Source of the DNA: Litorimonas sp964565335
GTDB taxonomy: Bacteria; Pseudomonadota; Alphaproteobacteria; Caulobacterales; Maricaulaceae
DNA: 64,000 bases
Direction: 5' to 3'
NCBI GenBank assembly: GCA_964565335.1
Contig: CAZMEN010000005.1
Span: 1 to 64,000, forward strand
The notes under the pieces were generated by a model that was not told the origin of the DNA, searched no databases, and was given only the letters and a program-made list of their open reading frames with translations. Below are positions 44,027-50,471 of this stretch, in pieces (the stretch's first letter is position 1; the number at the start of each line of letters is the position of its first letter). Position numbers and translations under genes: made by a program.

Positions 44027-44575
44027 ATGACCAAGATGATATTAGAGACGCCGCGTCTTATTTTGCGTGAAATTGATATCGAAAAAGATATTGAAGCGTG
44101 GCACGATATGATGACCGATGAAGACACGGTTAGATTTATTGGCGGACAAACCCTTGATAAGGCTGGGTCATGGCGACAAATGGCAATGTGCATTGGCCAT
44201 CAGAAAGTGCGTGGATATGGTTTCTGGGCCGTTATTGAGAAATCCAGTGGTAATTTCATCGGGCGCGTTGGCCCTTGGTCGCCCGAAGGATGGCCTGAGC
44301 CTGAAGTCGGTTGGACTATACACCGCAATTACACGCGAAAAGGCTATGCTAAAGAAGCCGGGGCAGCCTGTGTGGATTATGTTTTTGAAACGCTGGGGTG
44401 GGATAGGGTAATTCACGTCATCGCGAAAGAGAATATTGGCTCAATTAAAACGGCTGAGGCGATTGGGTCCTACTATATGTATGATGTTGAAAAACTGCCG
44501 CCCTTTGGAGACGTTCAGTGTTTGGCTTATGGACAAACGCGCCAAGCGTGGTCAGATCTTAGGGCGAAGATTTAA
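44027..44575 (+). CDS. GNAT-family N-acetyltransferase
   Basis: A 182-residue acetyltransferase of the RimJ/RimL-like (Acetyltransf_3) group. It begins MILETPRLILREIDIEKDIE, the usual entry, and has the core VGWTIHRNYTRKGYAKEAGAA where acetyl-CoA binds, then VIHVIAKENIGSIKTAEAIG. The acceptor substrate is unknown; relatives modify proteins or small molecules. Its last four bases overlap the end of the convergent LytTR gene. It lies 82 bases after ftsK, probably as an independent unit. Confidence 0.88.
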   Translation: MTKMILETPRLILREIDIEKDIEAWHDMMTDEDTVRFIGGQTLDKAGSWRQMAMCIGHQKVRGYGFWAVIEKSSGNFIGRVGPWSPEGWPEPEVGWTIHRNYTRKGYAKEAGAACVDYVFETLGWDRVIHVIAKENIGSIKTAEAIGSYYMYDVEKLPPFGDVQCLAYGQTRQAWSDLRAKI

Positions 44576-45294
44576 AGCCACCCGGCGTCTTTGACAGCTT
44601 TTGCTCCGTTCCGACTCACAGAAGCGATAAGGCCGTTCTTTAACGTGATGGATGTTTTACCGTTTTTACGGTGAACGGTCTCCACGCCTTTTTCAGCGAC
44701 CCACCAAGAGCGGTGGGTTTGGACACCCATCAATGGAGCGACTTCTTTAATCGCGTCGGTCAAACGCATGAGAATCATTTCGTCGCCCACAGCGCTATGG
44801 ACCCTCACATAATGATCTTCTGCGCTTATGGCGTAAATATCAGCACTACGAAATTTGGGCGGCAAGCGTTCCAGAAGCGCGGCCCGCGTTGACGCGATGT
44901 TTTCAATATTTGGTGTTTTTCGGGCTTGTTTCATCAGCGCCCCAACAGAGCAAATAACGATAGCAACCACCCATACATAAAACAGCGTCAATAAGAGCCC
45001 AATCATTGAGTGGGGTGGCCACATAACGAATAAAAAGACACAAACGAACAGTGTCGAGCCAATGGATTGACCCAGCGTGTGCTGCCAGATTTTAAGAGGC
45101 CGATTAAGTTTTTGTGCCATGAGGTCAATCAGACCTGCACCGATGCCGCCGGCGGCACATAAGCCAATCCAATATCCGGCCCGTTCAAGAAAATTAAACC
45201 GGCTTGTACCGAAAGGCCCCAGAATACTTAATATTACGCCTGCTATGACAGATGTGACAATTAAGGGGATAAATCTCTTCAAAGTCTCTTTCAC
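44572..45294 (-). CDS. Membrane-bound LytTR-family transcriptional regulator
   Basis: A 240-residue regulator with four hydrophobic segments in residues 8-115 and a C-terminal LytTR DNA-binding domain at about 145-240 (YAISAEDHYVRVHSAVGDEMILMRLTD region, then VQTHRSWWVAEKGVE). Membrane-anchored LytTR proteins of this size have no receiver domain and probably sense a membrane or ligand signal directly. It starts with a GTG. It is transcribed divergently from the DUF2141 / carotenoid-oxygenase / DUF2306 genes across a 222-base gap, so it is the natural candidate regulator of those genes; that is an inference. Confidence 0.85.
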   Translation of the reverse strand: MKETLKRFIPLIVTSVIAGVILSILGPFGTSRFNFLERAGYWIGLCAAGGIGAGLIDLMAQKLNRPLKIWQHTLGQSIGSTLFVCVFLFVMWPPHSMIGLLLTLFYVWVVAIVICSVGALMKQARKTPNIENIASTRAALLERLPPKFRSADIYAISAEDHYVRVHSAVGDEMILMRLTDAIKEVAPLMGVQTHRSWWVAEKGVETVHRKNGKTSITLKNGLIASVSRNGAKAVKDAGWL

Positions 45295-45516
45295 GTGTCG
45301 GAAATCCTCTGAGTGTGGCTAACCATTCGCGTAACGTGAACGGTTTGTGGGTGGTTTTCAAGCCAATTCCGTGGCGATTGGCGACCCGCGAACGGCATGA
45401 GCCTGTCTTTCACGAAGCTAAACAGCGGCTTGGCGTATCCTCGCTTTAGAGGCCGTATTTTCCGTGCATTATCTACTCAAGCCAGAAAGGCGACATACAC
45501 ACAAACGGAGAAAAAC

Positions 45517-46020
45517 ATGACACAAACATTCACCACACAAATCACACGTAATGTGATCGCGACGACAGCTTCTTTGGTTTTTGCCGCTCTATCCGGTTAC
45601 GCCATGGCTGGCACAATCGAAGGCTCGGCAACATCTGAGGCCGTTGCGTCCGAGACCACCATACCAACCGCGACAGTGACTGTCACTGTAAAGGGTTTTG
45701 AGAAACAACAAGGCGCTGTCATGGCTGCGCTCGTCGATGCGAACGGATATCAAGGCGGTAAGCCAGTGCAGGTCAGAAAAGTTGACGTCGATGGCGACAC
45801 AATCTCAATGACATTTTCGGGGCTTCCTGCCGGCGACTATGCGGTGCGGATGTTTCATGACGTCAATAGCGACGGCCAAATGAATGCAAATGCTTTCGGT
45901 ATGCCGATGGAGCCTTTTGCTTTCTCTAATAACGCTGTTGGGACAATGGGGCCTGCCCCTTGGTCAAAGGCGAAATTCTCTGTCGTTGGGAAAGACGTCA
46001 CCCAAGACATTTCGTTTTAG
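45517..46020 (+). CDS. DUF2141 exported protein
   Basis: A 167-residue exported protein. The ATG at 45517 follows a strong GGAGAAAAAC site; a longer frame upstream is not used. The signal peptide (NVIATTASLVFAALSGYAMA) ends near residue 31. The mature domain is the DUF2141 beta-sandwich: VKGFEKQQGAVMAALVD, LPAGDYAVRMFHDVNSDGQM and the late PFAFSNNAVGTMGPAPW. The function is unknown; it lies in a set with a carotenoid oxygenase and a DUF2306 membrane protein, 80 bases before the former. Confidence 0.85.
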   Translation: MTQTFTTQITRNVIATTASLVFAALSGYAMAGTIEGSATSEAVASETTIPTATVTVTVKGFEKQQGAVMAALVDANGYQGGKPVQVRKVDVDGDTISMTFSGLPAGDYAVRMFHDVNSDGQMNANAFGMPMEPFAFSNNAVGTMGPAPWSKAKFSVVGKDVTQDISF

Positions 46021-46100
46021 TATCCAATTATCATGGTCGGGCGCAACACGCGCCTGACTGTCACCCCTCCGTTTCAACAATCAAATATGAGCGCCCGCTA

Positions 46101-47603
46101 ATGTCACAACTCCTTTCGCAATCCAGCCAGTTTAATCGTCGTTCGATCTTGAAGGCCTTTGGAGCATTGACGGCAGCGAGCGCCTTACCAAAGGCGGCCT
46201 TTGCCAAACCACAAAGTTTTCCTGATTGGCATATAGGCTGGCAAAATCCCATAAAACACCAGCTCCATACGGAGAGCTTGCGTTTGGTTCACGGTCGATT
46301 GCCCAAAGAATTAAAAGGCACGTTTTATCGTAATGGCCCCGGCATTCATGAGCGCGGTGGCTTTCGGATGCGGCACTGGTTTGATGGGGACGGGATGATG
46401 CAGGCTTTTCGTTTTGCAGACGGGAAGATGTCTCACACAGGCCGCGTCATCGAAACAGAGCTTTATAAGCGTAATCAAAAAGCAGGAAAGTTCACCGTTG
46501 GGGGATTTGGCACTCATATTGAGCCAACATTTCAAATGACAGGTCCGGACAGCGCCAATGCTGCTAATACAAGTGTCCTTCCTATGGGAGACGAAATCTT
46601 GGCCCTGTGGGAAGGGGGCTCGGCCTATCGTTTGGATTCGCAGACCTTGGAGGCAAAAGGCCTCAAAACATGGGCGCCCGAATTAAAGGGGATGCCGTTT
46701 TCTGCCCACCCGAAAATTGACCGCCAAGGTAATATTTGGAACTTTGGGCAAAGCGTCGCCATGCAGGCGCTCATTTTGTACAAGATAAGCCCTACGGGTA
46801 AATTGCTGCAAACAAAGCTTGTCAGAAATGTCCCCGGCGGAATGATTCATGACTTTTGCATAACAGACCGTCACTTGATATTTATGGCACCATCCTTTCG
46901 CGCGGTGAAAAATGGCCGAAATTATCTGGAACAATTCACCTATCAAAAAAACGCGCCGCAACGGGTGATCGTTTTAGAAATGGATGATTTAGACGCTCGC
47001 CGCAATTTTGAATTGCCGCCCGGCTTCCAATTTCACTTCGGGAATGCCTATGTCGAGAAATCCGGCGATATCCGCTTTACGCTTTGCAGAACAAGCGAAG
47101 ATGATTTCGTCTCTCATAGCGCAAAAGCTTTGATGCGCGGCGAGTTACCCGAAGGCGGTCTGAGCATTTTAAACGAAGTCGTTTTGGGGAAAAACGGTAA
47201 GGCTCGAATGGCTCCGGTGACAGATGCGCTTGCGACTCATGAGTTCCCGCAATTTAATCATAACTATACAGGGCGCGCCGCGCGTTACCTTTATACTGCT
47301 GGCAAAACGCATCAGGGCCGCCCTGGGGAGAGCGCCGTTTTACGCCATGATCTGAAAAGCGGTAAATTGGATATGTTTGATTACGGCGCGAGCGTGATGG
47401 CCGAAGAGCATCTCTTTATCCCCGCCTTTTCGGCCAAAGCCGAAGATGACGGCTGGATGATTGGGACAACATTGGATTTCAAAGCTAAGAAAACATCCGT
47501 CAATATATTAAGGGCGGATGCGCTTGCTGATGGTCCTATTGCCATATTTGAATTGCCATATGCTTTGCCTTTAGGCTTTCATGGGGCATGGGCGAAGGCG
47601 TAA
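46101..47603 (+). CDS. Tat-exported carotenoid oxygenase (RPE65/CCD family)
   Basis: A non-heme iron dioxygenase of 500 residues that cleaves carotenoids, apocarotenoids or stilbenes in relatives. A twin-arginine-type signal (FNRRSILKAFGALTAAS, ending AFA) marks it for folded export, which suits a metalloenzyme. The four iron-binding histidines are visible in a seven-bladed propeller frame: H203 (SAHPKI), H250 (MIHDFC), H312 (FHFGNA) and H494 (GFHGAW). The YRNGPG, HWFDGDGMMQAFRF and NFGQSV blocks support the family. The ATG at 46101 gives this signal; a longer frame from 45960 would run through the DUF2141 gene. The substrate is unknown. Confidence 0.88.
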   Translation: MSQLLSQSSQFNRRSILKAFGALTAASALPKAAFAKPQSFPDWHIGWQNPIKHQLHTESLRLVHGRLPKELKGTFYRNGPGIHERGGFRMRHWFDGDGMMQAFRFADGKMSHTGRVIETELYKRNQKAGKFTVGGFGTHIEPTFQMTGPDSANAANTSVLPMGDEILALWEGGSAYRLDSQTLEAKGLKTWAPELKGMPFSAHPKIDRQGNIWNFGQSVAMQALILYKISPTGKLLQTKLVRNVPGGMIHDFCITDRHLIFMAPSFRAVKNGRNYLEQFTYQKNAPQRVIVLEMDDLDARRNFELPPGFQFHFGNAYVEKSGDIRFTLCRTSEDDFVSHSAKALMRGELPEGGLSILNEVVLGKNGKARMAPVTDALATHEFPQFNHNYTGRAARYLYTAGKTHQGRPGESAVLRHDLKSGKLDMFDYGASVMAEEHLFIPAFSAKAEDDGWMIGTTLDFKAKKTSVNILRADALADGPIAIFELPYALPLGFHGAWAKA

Positions 47604-47614
47604 GGAGAGAGAGT

Positions 47615-48007
47615 ATGAATTGGGAATATTACACGGAAGCCAGTACGGCTATTCAAATCCATATGATCGCCGCTCTTGTGGCGCTCATTTTGGGCATTCT
47701 CATGCTCTTAAGACAAAAGGGAACGGCGTCTCATAAAATGATTGGGCGTATTTTTGCCGCTCTTATGTTTGTGACGGCTTTTTCCGCGATATTCATCCGC
47801 CAGCTCAATGAGGGGCGTTTTTCGTGGATTCATATTTTCGTTATCTTCACTTTCGTAGCGCTGATTGAAACATTTTATCATATTCGAAAGGGCAATTTGA
47901 AGGGCCATAAACGCGCGGTTATGGGGCTGTTTTTCGGAGCTTTGTTAATTCCCGGTGCGTTCTCATTTCTGCCGGGCCGTACGATGTGGATGCTATTTTT
48001 CGCTTAA
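47615..48007 (+). CDS. DUF2306 membrane protein
   Basis: A 130-residue membrane protein with four helices (about residues 14-34, 45-62, 70-90 and 105-122). It has the DUF2306-type pattern QKGTASHKMIGRIFAALM and KGHKRAVMGLFFGAL, where conserved histidines sit at the membrane face and could bind heme or metal. A strong AAGGAGAGAG site lies before the ATG at 47615, 11 bases behind the carotenoid oxygenase stop, so the two are one operon. No biochemical function is established for the family. Confidence 0.8.
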   Translation: MNWEYYTEASTAIQIHMIAALVALILGILMLLRQKGTASHKMIGRIFAALMFVTAFSAIFIRQLNEGRFSWIHIFVIFTFVALIETFYHIRKGNLKGHKRAVMGLFFGALLIPGAFSFLPGRTMWMLFFA

Positions 48008-48009
48008 CC

Positions 48010-48065
48010 GCTCCCGCCTCAGTCCAAAATCCCTAAATGGTGTCCGAATCCACGGTTGCGGGAGC
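48010..48065. repeat. Eight-base inverted repeat in the sucC leader
   Basis: GCTCCCGC (48010-48017) and GCGGGAGC (48058-48065) pair with a 40-base loop between the DUF2306 stop and sucC. It could form a structured leader or end the upstream transcript, but no T-run follows. Confidence 0.35.
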
Positions 48066-48146
48066 CGTCTGTTCCGCTTATATGAACCCTGATTTTTGGC
48101 TCATTATGGGCCGAGTCTTGTAAATCTAACAAGCGGACACGACTTC

Positions 48147-49475
48147 ATGAACATTCACGAATATCAGGGCAAAGCTGTCCTTAAGGAAATTGGCGCGCCT
48201 GTCTCCAAAGGTATTGCGATTTTTAAAGCGGAAGAGGCGAAAGCGGCAGCCGAGAAATTAGGCGGGCCTTTATGGGTCGTTAAATCCCAAATTCATGCTG
48301 GCGGACGCGGCAAAGGAAAATTCATTGGCGCGCCGGCAGATGCCAAAGGTGGGGTACGCCTCGCTTTCTCAGTGGATGATGTTGTTAAGAATGCCGAAGA
48401 AATGCTCGGCGAATATTTAGTGACAGAGCAAACAGATGCCAAAGGCAAGCAGGTCAACCGCCTCTATATCGAAGATGGGTCTGACATTGAAACGGAGCTA
48501 TACCTCTCTATTATCATTAATCGCGAGACGTCTCGCGTGTCTTTCATCGTCTCAACCGAGGGCGGGATGGATATCGAAGCCGTTGCGCATGATACGCCTG
48601 AAAAGGTCATAAATTTCGACATTGATCCGGCGACGGGCTTCATGCCGCATCATGGCCGTAAACTCGCCAAAGCGTTTGGCCTTTCCGGCGACCTTGCCAA
48701 ACAGGCCAATAAGCTTGGCCGCACACTATATAACGGTTTCCTTGCCAAAGACATGGCGATGTTGGAAATCAATCCTCTCATCGTGACAGAGGATGGGCGT
48801 CTGCATTGCCTGGACGCAAAGATCAGCTTCGACGAAAACGCACTCTACCGTCATCCTGACGTGCAAGAGCTTCGCGATATTACCGAAGAGGATTCAAAAG
48901 AGACTGAGGCCAAGAAATACGATTTATCCTATGTAGCGCTAGACGGCAATATTGGCTGTATGGTGAACGGCGCGGGTCTGGCGATGTCCACTATGGATAT
49001 CATCAAGCTCTACGGCGCAGAGCCTGCCAACTTCCTTGATGTCGGCGGCGGCGCAACGAAAGAGAATATCGTAGCGGCGTTCAAAATTTTGACATCAGAT
49101 TCAAAGGTCGAGGGCATTTTGATTAATATCTTTGGCGGCATCATGAAGTGTGATGTCATCGCGCAAGGCACAGTCGACGCCGTGAAAGAGGTCGGCCTCG
49201 AAGTGCCGCTCGTTGTGCGCCTCGAAGGGACAAATGTCGAAGCAGGTAAAGCGATCATCAATAATTCCGGTCTGAACGTCATTGCAGCGGATGACCTGGA
49301 TGATGCGGCGCAAAAGATTGTTGCAGCCGTTGGCGCTGTCACGCACACGAAGTCATCGCTTAGCAAAATGCTCGAAGTCGACGTTGTCGCGCTCGCTAAC
49401 TCTATGGGTATTGAAGCGTCAGTTGATGACCTAAAAGCTGATACCATTCAAAAAATTCTCGATAAGCAAGGCTAA
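48147..49475 (+). CDS. sucC: Succinyl-CoA synthetase beta subunit, extended C-terminus
   Basis: Makes ATP or GTP from succinyl-CoA together with SucD in the TCA cycle. The 442 residues start MNIHEYQGKAVLKEIGAPVS and include the ATP-grasp fold (WVVKSQIHAGGRGKGKF) and the CoA-ligase domain with NIFGGIMKCDVIAQG and VRLEGTNVEAGKAII. The usual protein ends near KIVAAVGA; here about 45 further residues follow (ending LKADTIQKILDKQG), a helical segment resembling a small Rho_N/SAP-like module. The ATG at 48147 fits the family start. It is followed by sucD after three bases. Confidence 0.95.
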   Translation: MNIHEYQGKAVLKEIGAPVSKGIAIFKAEEAKAAAEKLGGPLWVVKSQIHAGGRGKGKFIGAPADAKGGVRLAFSVDDVVKNAEEMLGEYLVTEQTDAKGKQVNRLYIEDGSDIETELYLSIIINRETSRVSFIVSTEGGMDIEAVAHDTPEKVINFDIDPATGFMPHHGRKLAKAFGLSGDLAKQANKLGRTLYNGFLAKDMAMLEINPLIVTEDGRLHCLDAKISFDENALYRHPDVQELRDITEEDSKETEAKKYDLSYVALDGNIGCMVNGAGLAMSTMDIIKLYGAEPANFLDVGGGATKENIVAAFKILTSDSKVEGILINIFGGIMKCDVIAQGTVDAVKEVGLEVPLVVRLEGTNVEAGKAIINNSGLNVIAADDLDDAAQKIVAAVGAVTHTKSSLSKMLEVDVVALANSMGIEASVDDLKADTIQKILDKQG

Positions 49476-49478
49476 GCC

Positions 49479-50366
49479 ATGTCAGTATTAATTAACAAAG
49501 ACACAAAAATTATCACACAAGGTATGACCGGTAAGACCGGCACGTTCCACACGGAACAAGCCCTTGCTTATCATAACACCAAAATGGTAGGCGGCGTGAC
49601 ACCTGGTAAAGGCGGCACAACACATATTGGTCTGCCGAATTTTGATACGGTGGCCGAGGCCAAGCATACAACTGGCGCAACAGCGTCTGTGATTTATGTC
49701 CCGCCGCCCTTTGCGGCCGACTCAATCCTCGAAGCGATTGACGCCGAGATGGAACTTATTATCGCCATTACCGAAGGCATTCCCGTCTCAGATATGATTC
49801 CTGTCAAACGCGCCTTGCAAGGTTCCAAATCGCGTCTTATCGGGCCAAACTGCCCTGGAGTTCTGACTCCAGAAGAATGCAAAATCGGTATTATGCCGGG
49901 TAAGATTTTCAAAAAAGGGTCGTGCGGCGTGGTGTCTCGCTCTGGTACGCTGACTTATGAAGCTGTTTTCCAAACGACGCAGGTCGGCCTTGGCCAAACG
50001 ACAGCGATTGGTATTGGGGGCGATCCGATTAATGGCACAAACTTTATCGATTGTCTGGAGCTCTTCCTGCATGATGACGACACAAAGCAAATCATTATGA
50101 TTGGCGAAATTGGCGGCAGCGCCGAGGAAGAGGCGGCAGAGTATATCGCACATATGGCCAAGAAGGGCATTAAAAAGCCTATGGTTGGATTTATCGCGGG
50201 CCGTACAGCGCCTCCCGGAAGAACAATGGGCCATGCCGGCGCGATTGTTTCAGGCGGCAAAGGCGGCGCAGAAGATAAAATCGCCGCTATGGAAGCGGCA
50301 GGCATTCGTGTCTCGGACTCCCCGGCAAAACTCGGCGTGACTATGATGGACGTATTGAACGGGTAA
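49479..50366 (+). CDS. sucD: Succinyl-CoA synthetase alpha subunit
   Basis: The 295-residue alpha subunit carries the CoA-binding Rossmann domain (TQGMTGKTGTFHTEQALAY). The catalytic histidine is in the GHAGAIVSGGKGGAEDK loop near residue 250. The PNCPGVLTPEECKIGIMPG block is standard. It is co-translated with sucC (stop and start three bases apart). After its stop comes a 105-base gap with an inverted repeat before sucA. Confidence 0.96.
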   Translation: MSVLINKDTKIITQGMTGKTGTFHTEQALAYHNTKMVGGVTPGKGGTTHIGLPNFDTVAEAKHTTGATASVIYVPPPFAADSILEAIDAEMELIIAITEGIPVSDMIPVKRALQGSKSRLIGPNCPGVLTPEECKIGIMPGKIFKKGSCGVVSRSGTLTYEAVFQTTQVGLGQTTAIGIGGDPINGTNFIDCLELFLHDDDTKQIIMIGEIGGSAEEEAAEYIAHMAKKGIKKPMVGFIAGRTAPPGRTMGHAGAIVSGGKGGAEDKIAAMEAAGIRVSDSPAKLGVTMMDVLNG

Positions 50367-50409
50367 CGATTTTTACAGGCGATTATGGCTGGCGTGAATT
50401 AAGAATATT

Positions 50410-50445
50410 GTTAAGGTATATGGCGTATTAACCTTATACCTTAAC
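50410..50445. promoter_or_regulatory. Perfect 11-base inverted repeat upstream of sucA
   Basis: GTTAAGGTATA (50410-50420) and TATACCTTAAC (50435-50445) are exact inverted copies with a 14-base loop, ending 26 bases before the sucA ATG. Being AT-rich and close to the start, it could be an operator for a dimeric regulator or an mRNA hairpin that affects sucA translation. The function is not known. Confidence 0.6.
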
Positions 50446-50471
50446 GCAAATCATAGACTAAAGGCCGAATC

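Noticed and set aside
50399..50414. CtrA-type box (TTAA...TTAA) before sucA
   Set aside because: The spacing is eight bases and not the seven required, and the sequence is part of a larger inverted repeat.
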